NCBI RefSeq assembly: GCF_009724245.1
Contig: NZ_WNNK01000014.1
Span: 1 to 64,000 of the forward strand
DNA length: 64,000 bases
Direction of reading: 5' to 3'
Origin: Pseudomonas spelaei
Lineage (GTDB): Bacteria; Pseudomonadota; Gammaproteobacteria; Pseudomonadales; Pseudomonadaceae
The number at the start of each line of letters is the position of its first letter. The first letter of the stretch is position 1. Below, piece after piece: positions 52,237 to 60,379 of the stretch. The notes beneath the pieces were generated by a model. The model did no database searches and was not told the DNA's origin. It saw nothing but the letters and a program-made list of their open reading frames with translations. Made by a program: the position numbers and the translations under genes.

Positions 52237-54237
52237 ATGTATATGGATAGGTTACGAGCTTTTTTGGTTGAGCTTCCAAGGCGGCAGAAACGATTGATAC
52301 AGGTTTCGGCTGATGTCGTTCTGGTCTGGCTGGCGCTTTGGCTTTCGTTTGTAGTGCGCCTTGGCATTGACGAAATGGTCAACCCGTTGCAGCTTCACCT
52401 TTGGCTCTTCCTGGCCGCGCCCGTGGTTGCCATTCCTTTGTTTATCCGCTTCGGCATGTACCGTGCCGTGATGCGATACTTTGGCAATGATGCGCTGATA
52501 GCCATCATTAAGGCTGTCAGTCTTTCATCGTTGATACTGGGTGTCGTCGTCTACTGGTACAGCAATCATCAAAATATTGTTCCACGGTCCATTGTGTTCA
52601 ATTACTGGTGGCTCAGCCTGATCATGATCGGTGGCCTACGCTTGGCCATGCGTCAGTACTTTCTGGGTGACTGGTTCTCGGCCACTCAGCACGTCCCCTT
52701 TACCAGTCGTGACGATGGATTGTCCCGGGTTGCTATTTATGGTGCAGGTGCTGCTGGCAACCAATTGGTAGCCGCATTGCGAATGGGACGGGTGATGCGG
52801 CCCGTCGCTTTTATCGATGATGACCTGAGTATCTCTGATCGTGTGATTTCGGGTCTTCAGGTCTATAAGCCCAAACATATTCAACGCATGATAGATGCGA
52901 CGGGAGCTCAGGAAATCCTCCTGGCGATCCCATCATCCAATCGCGGTCGTCGTCGTGAAATACTCGGCTTTCTCGAAGGTTTTCCGTTGCACGTGCGTAG
53001 CGTCCCGGGATTCATGGATCTTGCCAGCGGCCGAGTCAAGGTCGATGATATTCAGGAAGTAGACATTGCCGATCTTCTAGGTCGTGATGCCGTTCCGGCG
53101 CAAGGAGATTTGCTCGAACATTGCATCAAGGACCAGACTGTCCTGGTGACAGGTGCGGGCGGTTCTATCGGCTCTGAACTTTGTCGACAGATCCTGGCTC
53201 TTCGTCCCAAAGCACTGCTGTTGTTTGAGCACAGCGAGTTCAATCTTTACAGCATTTTGTCTGAGCTGGAACAACGCATTGGTCGTGAGTCGTTGCCTGT
53301 TCGCTTGCTCCCGATACTGGGTTCGGTGCGCAATCAGGACAAGTTACTGGATGTCATGAAGATGTGGCATGTGGATACGGTCTACCATGCTGCTGCTTAT
53401 AAACATGTCCCTATGGTTGAGCACAATATCGCTGAAGGTGTATTGAACAACGTGATCGGTACGTTGAATACTGCCCAAGCTGCGCTGCAGGCCGGGGTTG
53501 ATAACTTCGTATTGATCTCCACAGACAAGGCAGTACGTCCAACTAATGTAATGGGTAGCACCAAACGGTTGGCCGAATTAACCTTACAAGCCCTGAGTCG
53601 AGAATTGGCCCCCGTGTTGTTTGGCGATAAGTCAAATGTCTCGCGGGTCAACAAGACTCGTTTTACTATGGTGCGCTTTGGCAATGTTCTCGGTTCTTCG
53701 GGTTCGGTAATTCCGCTTTTTCACAAGCAGATCAAGTCTGGGGGGCCCTTGACAGTGACCCATCCGAAGATTACGCGTTACTTTATGACCATTCCAGAGG
53801 CCGCGCAGTTGGTCATCCAGGCCGGCTCTATGGGGTTGGGCGGAGATGTGTTTGTTTTGGATATGGGCGAGCCGGTAAAGATTGTGGAGTTGGCCGAGAA
53901 GATGATCCATCTTTCCGGGCTGAGTGTACGTACTGACAAGAACCCGCATGGCGATATTGCCATCGAATTCAGTGGCCTTCGTCCTGGTGAAAAGCTTTAC
54001 GAGGAATTACTGATTGGTGACAACGTTGTGGCGACCCAGCACCCGATGATCATGAGCGCCAACGAGGATCATTTGCCCTGGGAGGTGCTAAAGGCTAAGT
54101 TGAATGAGTTACTGCTCGCTGTCGACCAGGACGACTACGTGCGGGTTCGGCAATTGTTACGTGAGACGGTCAGTGGTTATACACCCGATGATGAAATCGT
54201 TGACTGGATTTATCAACAGCGCCGTTCAGAACCCTGA
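52237..54237 (+). CDS. wbpM: WbpM-type UDP-GlcNAc 4,6-dehydratase (membrane)
   Basis: A 666-aa protein. The N-terminus has four membrane segments (about residues 15-130), then a small Rossmann domain (about 160-270, GAGAAGNQLVAAL), then the extended SDR dehydratase domain (about 295-600) with VTGAGGSIGSELCRQI and the modified active site STDKAVRPTNVMGSTK, where Met replaces the usual catalytic Tyr, as in WbpM. It makes UDP-4-keto-6-deoxy-GlcNAc, precursor of QuiNAc and FucNAc. The ATG at 52237 is chosen over the GTG at 52228. It is the conserved right end of Pseudomonas O-antigen loci. Confidence 0.92.
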   Translation: MYMDRLRAFLVELPRRQKRLIQVSADVVLVWLALWLSFVVRLGIDEMVNPLQLHLWLFLAAPVVAIPLFIRFGMYRAVMRYFGNDALIAIIKAVSLSSLILGVVVYWYSNHQNIVPRSIVFNYWWLSLIMIGGLRLAMRQYFLGDWFSATQHVPFTSRDDGLSRVAIYGAGAAGNQLVAALRMGRVMRPVAFIDDDLSISDRVISGLQVYKPKHIQRMIDATGAQEILLAIPSSNRGRRREILGFLEGFPLHVRSVPGFMDLASGRVKVDDIQEVDIADLLGRDAVPAQGDLLEHCIKDQTVLVTGAGGSIGSELCRQILALRPKALLLFEHSEFNLYSILSELEQRIGRESLPVRLLPILGSVRNQDKLLDVMKMWHVDTVYHAAAYKHVPMVEHNIAEGVLNNVIGTLNTAQAALQAGVDNFVLISTDKAVRPTNVMGSTKRLAELTLQALSRELAPVLFGDKSNVSRVNKTRFTMVRFGNVLGSSGSVIPLFHKQIKSGGPLTVTHPKITRYFMTIPEAAQLVIQAGSMGLGGDVFVLDMGEPVKIVELAEKMIHLSGLSVRTDKNPHGDIAIEFSGLRPGEKLYEELLIGDNVVATQHPMIMSANEDHLPWEVLKAKLNELLLAVDQDDYVRVRQLLRETVSGYTPDDEIVDWIYQQRRSEP

Positions 54238-54348
54238 ATTCATATGTTGTAATATGTTCATCTTTGACATATCTATTACATCGTCTAAGTTTGGAAAGCA
54301 GCTTTGGAAAGCTGCTTTCCTTTATTGATGTCATGGAGTGTCTCTAGC

Positions 54349-54681
54349 ATGCATAACACTATTTTTTCCTCGTTGTTTTTTGCTTTTCTGGTTGGAAGTT
54401 CGGCAATGGTTGGTGCCGCACCTGCTGTCACACCGCCTGTTCCGGCGACTGTTGTAGTGCCGGTGTTTTCGAACGAGCAAGTCGGCAATGTCAATCTCAA
54501 TACGGCGGACGTTGAAACACTAAAGCGTGACCTATCGGGAGTTGGTGCCGCCAAGGCGATGGCAATAGTTAACTATCGTGACAACCATGGACCTTTCGCT
54601 TCGGTAGACGAGTTACTTCAGGTCAACGGTATTGGGAAGTCACTCTTGGAGAAAAATCGTAATAAGTTGAGTGTTCACTGA
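54349..54681 (+). CDS. ComEA-like helix-hairpin-helix protein
   Basis: A 110-aa secreted or periplasmic protein. The signal peptide is about residues 1-24 (cut near VGAAP), followed by a Pro/Val-rich linker and a double helix-hairpin-helix domain with NLNTADVETLKRDLSGVGAAKA and ELLQVNGIGKSLLEKN. The ComEA family binds DNA during uptake. In Pseudomonas the gene follows wbpM, as here, with no proven competence role. The ATG at 54349 is preferred over an in-frame start at 54304 because it gives the signal peptide a normal N-terminus. Confidence 0.87.
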   Translation: MHNTIFSSLFFAFLVGSSAMVGAAPAVTPPVPATVVVPVFSNEQVGNVNLNTADVETLKRDLSGVGAAKAMAIVNYRDNHGPFASVDELLQVNGIGKSLLEKNRNKLSVH

Positions 54682-54693
54682 TAGAGAGATGCA

Positions 54694-54723
54694 AAAATAG
54701 CCAGTCATCTGACTGGCTATTTT
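54694..54723. terminator. Strong terminator closing the O-antigen locus
   Basis: AAAATAGCCAGTC and GACTGGCTATTTT form a perfect 13-bp stem around the loop ATCT. A and T tails on both sides make it able to act in both directions, for comEA-like transcripts and perhaps from the GNAT side. Confidence 0.92.
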
Positions 54724-54790
54724 AAGAGTTATGGAAATATTCGCTTATCAAACTATGATGTTAGGTTTCTGTTTGAAATGCTATTTTAGG

Positions 54791-55312
54791 TTACGAAATT
54801 TTGCTTGATAGACGCTGCTTTGTCAGTTCTACAGCCTCTTTCGTAATAGTGAATAGGAAGTCCAGTTCAGTTTCTCCTGTTTTAATAGCTCCCATTTTTT
54901 CATGGAAAGATATAACCCGCTCATTTCCTTTTCTCACATCGAAATGTGATTGCTTGAAATTGAGGTACTCAAATGCAAATTTATATACTAGGAATGTGCT
55001 TTCTAGGGCAGCGTATTTTGTTTTGTCTTCATTGAGTATCCAGCTTCCCCAGCAGAATGAGTCTTCTGTCAAATCATATATTCGGACTGTTCCGCAAGGG
55101 ACCCCATCGTTTCTCTCAATGATAAAGTAATATTGAGTTCCCGCTTTTTCATCAAGTTTGTATTTTTTTATCCACTCTCTTTGTGCTTCGATACTTGGGT
55201 TTACTGAAGACAAGAATTGGTTATATTTTTCATCGAGACGTAGAGTCAGAACGAACTCAGCATCACTTTCATCAATCAATCGAAGTCCTATAGTCTTTGA
55301 TTTCAAATCCAT
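54791..55312 (-). CDS. GNAT family N-acetyltransferase
   Basis: A 173-aa GNAT-fold enzyme. The acyl-CoA pocket region is degenerate by eye, but LRLIDESDAEFVLTLRLDEKYNQFLSSV at the N-terminus and FDVRKGNERVISFHEKMGAIKTGE at the C-terminus are typical of RimJ/PseH-type N-acetyltransferases. It is AT-rich like the O-antigen genes, so it was probably acquired with that locus. A role in N-acetylating a surface amino sugar is possible but unproven. AGGAGAA precedes the ATG. Confidence 0.8.
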   Translation of the reverse strand: MDLKSKTIGLRLIDESDAEFVLTLRLDEKYNQFLSSVNPSIEAQREWIKKYKLDEKAGTQYYFIIERNDGVPCGTVRIYDLTEDSFCWGSWILNEDKTKYAALESTFLVYKFAFEYLNFKQSHFDVRKGNERVISFHEKMGAIKTGETELDFLFTITKEAVELTKQRLSSKIS

Positions 55313-55560
55313 GCTGTTCTCCTATCGGGCTGTGTGGCGAAGTATGATGCCTGCCTTCGATGGGGCCTGAAAAGCCATCGGCAGGGATTAAATAGTGTTG
55401 ATATCTAGCGATGGCGTTACCAGGCCAGCCTGGCTGATACTCTTTGGTGCCGGGCAGTTTATATCAAGCTGGCCTCACGTGTCGCCAAGACCTTCCGATA
55501 TTAAGGAGCGGCGTGATGAGCCAACTCTACTTTTGGTCTGCTGTCTGCTCGTGGAGCAAC
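55313..55560. other. Spacer between GNAT gene and IS66 left end
   Basis: About 250 bases with no recognisable gene. A 69-codon frame from 55395 has no family features and runs into the IS end. The sequence is probably a fragment of an older region cut by the insertion element. Confidence 0.4.
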
Positions 55561-55606
55561 GTATGCGATCCATAAACCCCACCTACCATATGGCCGCGGT
55601 ATGAAG

Positions 55607-55867
55607 TCAGATATCCGAGTCGGATACATGCTCCACTTGAGTTCTTACCCCAAACAACCGGTCGGCTATCTGCCGACCTCGCTCCAACCCTTCAACCGTC
55701 AACCAAATCGATTTGTTCTTGTTCACCGGATTACTGATGAAACCATGTTCATGTAATCGGCTCATGGTCTCGAAGTCGAACCCTTTCCAAGCATTGCCGT
55801 TATCAAAACTGAAGGTTGCCAACAGGGCCAGCACGGCTTCTTGAATCAGTTTATCGTTGTATTTCAT
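55607..55867 (-). CDS. DUF6429 family protein, passenger of the IS66 element
   Basis: An 86-aa protein beginning MKYNDKLIQEAVLALLATFSF and containing a winged-helix-like segment FETMSRLHEHGFISNPVNKNKSIWLTVEGLERG. I recognise it as DUF6429, whose function is unknown. The fold pattern suggests a small DNA-binding or regulatory protein. It lies inside the IS inverted repeats, between broken tnpC and the left end, so it travels with the element. The ATG at 55867 is chosen for the GGAGCAACGATC before it; an upstream in-frame start at 55900 has none. Confidence 0.75.
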   Translation of the reverse strand: MKYNDKLIQEAVLALLATFSFDNGNAWKGFDFETMSRLHEHGFISNPVNKNKSIWLTVEGLERGRQIADRLFGVRTQVEHVSDSDI

Positions 55868-55936
55868 GATCGTTGCTCCGCTCGTATTCTTTAAGCTCAC
55901 CGTAAACCCTACCAGCCTTCAAGATGGATAGCGTGT

Positions 55937-57390
55937 TTAACTACGCGATACCGATGAGCAGTGCCAGGGGAGTAAAGCTTCATAATCCTTAACCGAAGAA
56001 GCCATCGGCAGTCTCGACCAAGCTATAAAGTTGAGCGCTGGCCGTCGCACCTTTTGGGGGGGCTAAACAGCCAGTTCTTTCTTCCGATCACGAAGGGCCT
56101 GATGGCGCGTTCGGCAGCGTTGTTGTCGATCGGCAAGTAACCTTCCTCGACGTACCGTTCAAGTTTGTTCCAGTTGCTCGCCAGGTAGCTGATGGCTTTG
56201 CCCAGGGCGTTTTGAGCGGTGACCTGGGGTTGGGTCTTTTCCATCCAGCTTTTCAACTGAGCCAGCACCGGCAGGCTGTGCGCGTGACGACCGGTTTTTC
56301 GCTCGCCGTCGTTGCCGGCCTGTAGGTTGCGCTCGATGCCATAAAGCTTGTTGATCAGGTTCAGCGCGATGTCCGCACGACCCGTCTTGCCTTTGGGCTG
56401 CACTTTTTGCGCTTCGACGAATTTGCGCCGTGCATGCGCCCAGCAGCCTAAACGCTCCACTCCTTCCTGCGCGCCCAGCGCGTTGTAACCGGCGTAATCA
56501 TCGGTCATCACGTAGCCGCGATAGCCATCAAGCAGGCGCGTCGGCACCTCCTGAGCCCGGCTGGTGGAGTAGTCGAAAAGGATCACTGGTTTGTCGGGTG
56601 GGCCGCCGGTTTGCACCCACATCCAGGACTGGCTGCTGGGCTCCCGATCCTGCTCTTTCAACACCTGCACGCGGGTTTCATCGCAGTGGATGACGCGGCT
56701 TTCCAATAACGGGTCGCGCATTAAATTCAGCAGTGGTTGCAAGTGTTCACCGCACTGGATAACCCAGCGGGCCAAGGTCTGACGCGGGATATCGATGCCA
56801 TGGCGGCCCAGCACTTTTTCAAAACGGTAAAGCGGTAAACCGTCCACGTATTTGGTGGTCAGCAGCATCGCCAGCACGCTTGGGCTGGCCATACTTTTTT
56901 CAATCAACTGAGCGGGCTTGTCCGCAGTGACCGGAGCCGTTTCACAGGCACGGCAACCATAGACCTTACGGACGTGTTTGATCACGCGGATTTGCATCGG
57001 CACGATTTCAAGCTGCTCGCTGACCTCCTCGCCGATGGCGTGTTTGCGGCAGCCGCAGGCACAGGTCAGTTCATGTTCGGGCAGTTCGTGGATGATTTCG
57101 ATGCGGGGGAGATCGGCCGGCAACGGTTTGCGTTTGCCACGCCGCTGGGTCGGCGCAACAGCCTCCTCTTCTGCGGCTTCATCAATGGGCTCGACGACGC
57201 TTTCCGCCTCATTGAACAGGGCCAGCTGCGGCGTTGCCGGATCAGCCGCTTGCTCGGACTTACGTCCGAACAGGCGCTGACGCAGCAGTACGTTTTCTTC
57301 TTCGAGGAAACCGACTCTGGACTGCATTTTCGCAAGCATCTGCTTGAGCAATTCAGGATCATCGGGGAGGTTTTCGGGCATGGAAATCAT
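55937..57390 (-). pseudogene. tnpC: IS66 transposase TnpC, frameshifted and internally deleted
   Basis: The intact part (455 codons, 57390 to 56023) has the N-terminal coiled coil, the Cys-rich zinc segment CACGCRKHA with CRACE, and the DDE core (IHCDETRVQVL, VMTDDYAGYNAL and the NNAAERAIRPFVIGRKNWLF region). A run of seven C (complement of 56056-56062) shifts the frame so the protein ends in PPKRCDGQRSTL. With one C fewer it would continue as PPKGATASAQLYSLVETA, and the usual C-terminal SVKDYEALLPWHC appears in yet another frame up to 55937. About 20 residues between these two parts are missing. IS66 transposases are normally about 510 aa. Confidence 0.85.
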
Positions 57391-57408
57391 GCCCTGGATT
57401 ATACCGAA

Positions 57409-57768
57409 TCAGGCCACGTATCGAGGCGTCAAAACTTGATGAGGACGGTTACGCCACAGATCAAAACCATCAAGTAGCCAGTTCAGTTCCTGGACGGTCA
57501 GGATGATCGCTTCATCGTTGGCATCGGGCGATGTTTTAAATCGTTCGGATTCGAGGCGCTTGAGCCAGAGGCAGAAGCCGTTGCGTTCCCAATACAAAAT
57601 CTTCACGCGGTTGCGTGGCTTGTTGAGGAAGACGAAAAGCACTGGGTCGAATACCGCGACTTTGATATCCAGTTCGACCAGCGCCGCCAGGCCATCAATG
57701 GATTTTCGAAAGTCGACGGGCTTGGGGTAGAGATAGACTTTTTCGACTTTAGCATCGGGTCGCATCAT
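57409..57768 (-). CDS. tnpB: IS66 accessory protein TnpB
   Basis: A 119-aa protein of the IS66 Orf2 family, needed with TnpC for transposition. It has the typical VYLYPKPVDFRKSIDGLAALVE, the FVFLNKPRNRVKILYWERNGFCLWLKRLE core and a short C-terminal tail. It looks intact. tnpA, which precedes it in many IS66 members, is absent here. The gap to tnpC is 18 bases. Confidence 0.92.
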   Translation of the reverse strand: MMRPDAKVEKVYLYPKPVDFRKSIDGLAALVELDIKVAVFDPVLFVFLNKPRNRVKILYWERNGFCLWLKRLESERFKTSPDANDEAIILTVQELNWLLDGFDLWRNRPHQVLTPRYVA

Positions 57769-57837
57769 GGCGGGCTGGCTCCTGAGGGAATCGGGAGCAC
57801 AGCATCCGGGATCAGCTAAGCGCTTTGAATGTGGGGT

Positions 57838-58431
57838 TCATGGAGCGCTTACCTTCTTTTTGTCTCTGATTTGCAGGTCTACTTGTGTTTTCAGGTTACG
57901 GCTCACTACGTCCCGAATTCGCGTTGCCAGCTCTGCGCTGTTGACGCTGCGCGCCAACACCAGCGCTCCCACCAGTGTCGACATCATTACCAGGCTTTGC
58001 TCTTCGGCATTCGGGCTGGCCAGTGCGGCTTCAACCTGCTTGAGCCGGGCGGTGAGCACGGTATCGGTCGTTGGGCTGCTTTGTCCCCGCTGTCCCAACT
58101 CCGAAGACATGGTCGGTAATGGGCAACCCTGGTCTGGCGATGTCTGGTGCCACTCGGAAAGGTAGCTGTCAATAAACGCTTCCAGCGGTCGCTCCTGACT
58201 AAACAGCATGGCGCAATGGGCGTCCAGTTCCTCTGCCGCTGCATGCAGCGCCTTTTCCACCAACTCGTCCTTGGACTTGAAATGCGCGTAGAACCCACCG
58301 TGTGTCAGGTTCAGCGCTTTCATCAGCGGTTGCAGGCCGGTGGCGCCAATCCCGTCACGACGAAATCGTACTGAAGCTTCCTTGATGATGCGCTGGTGGG
58401 TTTGAGCTTTGTGGTCTTGTGAGTAGCGCAT
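57838..58431 (-). CDS. TetR/AcrR family regulator, 3' end formed by the IS66 terminus
   Basis: A 197-aa regulator. The N-terminal helix-turn-helix (about residues 10-55, with GIGATGLQPLMKALNLTHGGFYAHFKSKDELV) is followed by an all-helical ligand domain. The ligand and target are unknown. The last codons, reading Val-Ser-Ala-Pro-stop, are read from the IS right-end repeat (GTAAGCGCTCC...), so the native C-terminus after RDKKK was lost or replaced on insertion. The start at 58431 (MRYSQDHKA) follows GAGGC; an in-frame start 12 codons upstream is unsupported. The operator is probably in the spacer before the GntR gene. Confidence 0.85.
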   Translation of the reverse strand: MRYSQDHKAQTHQRIIKEASVRFRRDGIGATGLQPLMKALNLTHGGFYAHFKSKDELVEKALHAAAEELDAHCAMLFSQERPLEAFIDSYLSEWHQTSPDQGCPLPTMSSELGQRGQSSPTTDTVLTARLKQVEAALASPNAEEQSLVMMSTLVGALVLARSVNSAELATRIRDVVSRNLKTQVDLQIRDKKKVSAP

Positions 58432-58588
58432 GGGACTGCCTCCGAAACATCGGGCCATATTATCCAAGCTTGGCTGAACGTTCGCTGCTCTTTACAAATA
58501 TGTGTCGGCCCGCGTTCATCGGTACCTGGGTTGGCACGAATAGTGATTACCTCTGACACGACGATTGTTGAACAATCAAAAGGTAGCC

Positions 58589-59281
58589 ATGGGTATCACA
58601 TTGTCGTTGGCTGATCAGATTGCGCTGGAGCTTCGAGCCGACATCACCGGTGGGCGACTGTTGCCTGGCATGGCGTTAGTTGAGGCAGAACTGGTCAAGG
58701 CGTACAGCGTCTCACGCAATACCATTCGCGAGGCGTTGCATCGCCTCGGCCAAGAGGGCTTGACCCGCTATGTGCGTAACAAAGGGGTGATGGTCCGGCG
58801 ACTCGAGCTCAAGGAAGTGCGTGACCTGTTTGTCGTCCGCCGTACCTTGGAGTTGCAGGCCATTGCTGTGGGTCGACCTTTGTCGGGTGAGCAGTCTGAC
58901 CGCATGCAGGTGGCGATAGAAGCCACCACCCTGGCTCGGGAGCGTGAGGACTGGCGCTCTGTGGCAACTCACAGCCTGGGCTTTCACCAGCAGATTGTTG
59001 GCTTGATGTGCAGCCCGTTGTTCGATGAGTTCTTTGCCCAGGTGATCGCGCAGTTACGCCTGGTGTTTTGTGCAGCCCCGGATGAACAACGTTTCCAGTC
59101 ACCCTGGCTGGAACGGGATCGAGAGATTTACGCGTTATTGGCACAAGACGATAAGCCGGCGGCAGGGGAGGCGATGAGCTTGTACCTGGACGACTCGGAG
59201 CGCCTGTCGTTGGCCCTGTTTACTCATTCTGATGGAGGACGTTCACCATGTATAAAGACTATCCCGCCGCTTACCAGGTGA
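58589..59281 (+). CDS. GntR family regulator (FadR/FCD type)
   Basis: A 230-aa regulator. The N-terminal winged helix (about residues 10-75, with YSVSRNTIREALHRLGQEGLTRYVRNKGVMV) is followed by an FCD ligand domain that usually binds a carboxylate with a metal (acidic and His positions in LGFHQQIVGLMCSPLF). The gene overlaps the DUF1989 gene by 34 bases, so the two are coupled and it probably controls it. The ATG at 58589 follows AAAAGGTAG; an in-frame start at 58565 is weaker. Confidence 0.87.
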   Translation: MGITLSLADQIALELRADITGGRLLPGMALVEAELVKAYSVSRNTIREALHRLGQEGLTRYVRNKGVMVRRLELKEVRDLFVVRRTLELQAIAVGRPLSGEQSDRMQVAIEATTLAREREDWRSVATHSLGFHQQIVGLMCSPLFDEFFAQVIAQLRLVFCAAPDEQRFQSPWLERDREIYALLAQDDKPAAGEAMSLYLDDSERLSLALFTHSDGGRSPCIKTIPPLTR

Positions 59282-60096
59282 GCAAAGGCTCGGCCTTGCA
59301 GGTCGACAAGGCGTTCTACGAGCGGATTCGCGATGCTGTTGATCAACGCACGTTGATCGAGCAGTTTGAAGTGCCGATCCGCACCGGGCGGGCCTGGAAG
59401 GTCCCGGCCGGTCACGTGTTTCGGGTGACCACGCCAGTGGGGCCGCAGGTCGGTGATTTCAACGTGTGGAATGCCAACGACCCCCGCGAACGTTTATGGG
59501 CAGCCCGTACCCGGCAGTTGCAGGGTGCCCATGTCAGTACCCACGATCGACTTTGGTCGAACCTGCCGTTCTTGCGGCCATTGGTGACGATCACGGATGA
59601 CAGCCTGGCCAGCTATGGCATTGATGAACACGGTGGGCGTTTGCACGATTTGCTGGGCACGCGCTGCGATCCCTATGTGAACAAGATGCTGACGGGGGAG
59701 GACTTCCACCATCATTGCCATTCAAACCTGACCCGCGCTGTGTTGCCCCATGGGCTGACGGAGTTCGATGTGCATGACGTGCTGAATATCTTCCAGTGCA
59801 CCGGCCTGAATCACGACGACATGTACTTCATGAAGGCCTGCCCGGCGCAGAAAGGTGATTACCTGGAGTTCTTTGCCGAGATTGATTTGTTGTGTGCCTT
59901 GTCGACGTGCCCGGGCGGGGACCTGTCGTTGCCGATGTGGGGGCCGGATGCACAGGATCCGCTGACCGTGTGCCGTCCGTTGGGAGTGGAAATTTATCGA
60001 TTGGAAGACGGGTTGCTCGCGGGTTGGAGCCAGCCCGAACGTGCTGCCTATAATGGCCAGCACGGGTTGCATATCGCCAAGGCGGATTGGGAATAA
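59248..60096 (+). CDS. DUF1989 (urea carboxylase-associated) family protein
   Basis: A 282-aa protein of the DUF1989 family, related to the urea-carboxylase-associated UAAP proteins. The central TRAVLPHGLTEFDVHDVLNIFQCTG and the Cys-rich ACPAQKGDYLEFF with DLLCALSTCPGGDLS are the family's conserved segments. Members occur in amine, guanidine or purine breakdown loci. No urea carboxylase or allophanate hydrolase is nearby here, but an ethanolamine-type permease follows on the other strand. GGAGGACG precedes the ATG. Confidence 0.82.
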   Translation: MYKDYPAAYQVSKGSALQVDKAFYERIRDAVDQRTLIEQFEVPIRTGRAWKVPAGHVFRVTTPVGPQVGDFNVWNANDPRERLWAARTRQLQGAHVSTHDRLWSNLPFLRPLVTITDDSLASYGIDEHGGRLHDLLGTRCDPYVNKMLTGEDFHHHCHSNLTRAVLPHGLTEFDVHDVLNIFQCTGLNHDDMYFMKACPAQKGDYLEFFAEIDLLCALSTCPGGDLSLPMWGPDAQDPLTVCRPLGVEIYRLEDGLLAGWSQPERAAYNGQHGLHIAKADWE

Positions 60097-60102
60097 TCCT
60101 GA

Positions 60103-60270
60103 TCAGCGATCCTGCGTGTCCTTGGCATCCGCCTGGGCATTGCGCTCGGCCACACGTTTGCGTTGTTCGTCCGTCAACTCCACCTTGTTGGCGCTGTCAC
60201 GCAGCATTAACAACCCACCGACGATCGAGCCGATCGCAACCACCAGAATCAACCAGGCATACCAGGGCAT
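60103..60270 (-). CDS. DUF2897 family small membrane protein
   Basis: A 55-aa protein with one N-terminal membrane segment (WYAWLILVVAIGSIVGGLLML) and a charged, Lys/Asp-rich tail. The ATG at 60270 is supported by AAGGAG a few bases upstream; an in-frame start at 60312 is not. Function is unknown. It converges with the DUF1989 gene and follows the permease in the same direction. Confidence 0.75.
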   Translation of the reverse strand: MPWYAWLILVVAIGSIVGGLLMLRDSANKVELTDEQRKRVAERNAQADAKDTQDR

Positions 60271-60379
60271 AACACTCTCCTTGAGGCAGCTTGCTGTGGG
60301 AGGGTTTCCCACGGCAATAACATCTTTGAGCTACGGGGTTTATCAGTGGTTCCATTGTAGCCCCGTTATGCCTCGAGAC

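Larger units (their letters stand above)
55561..57852. mobile_element. Decayed IS66-family insertion element with passenger gene
   Basis: The terminal inverted repeats are 55561-55582 (GTATGCGATCCATAAACC...) and the complement of 57831-57852 (GTAAGCGCTCCATGAACC...), matching at 19 of 22 bases. The element is 2292 bp. From right to left it carries tnpB, a broken tnpC and a DUF6429 passenger; tnpA is absent. IS66 elements normally make an 8-bp target duplication. The flanks here (GGAGCAAC on the left, CTTCTTTT on the right) do not match, so a later deletion or recombination changed one side. The left end has GTAT instead of the usual GTAA, a further sign of decay. Confidence 0.82.

Noticed and set aside
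55395..55604. 69-codon frame left of the IS66 element
   Set aside because: It runs into the IS end repeat and has no family features.
55902..55935. GTAAACCCTACC as the left end of the IS66 element
   Set aside because: It matches the right-end repeat poorly (about 9 of 15). The sequence at 55561-55582 matches at 19 of 22 and puts the DUF6429 gene inside the element.
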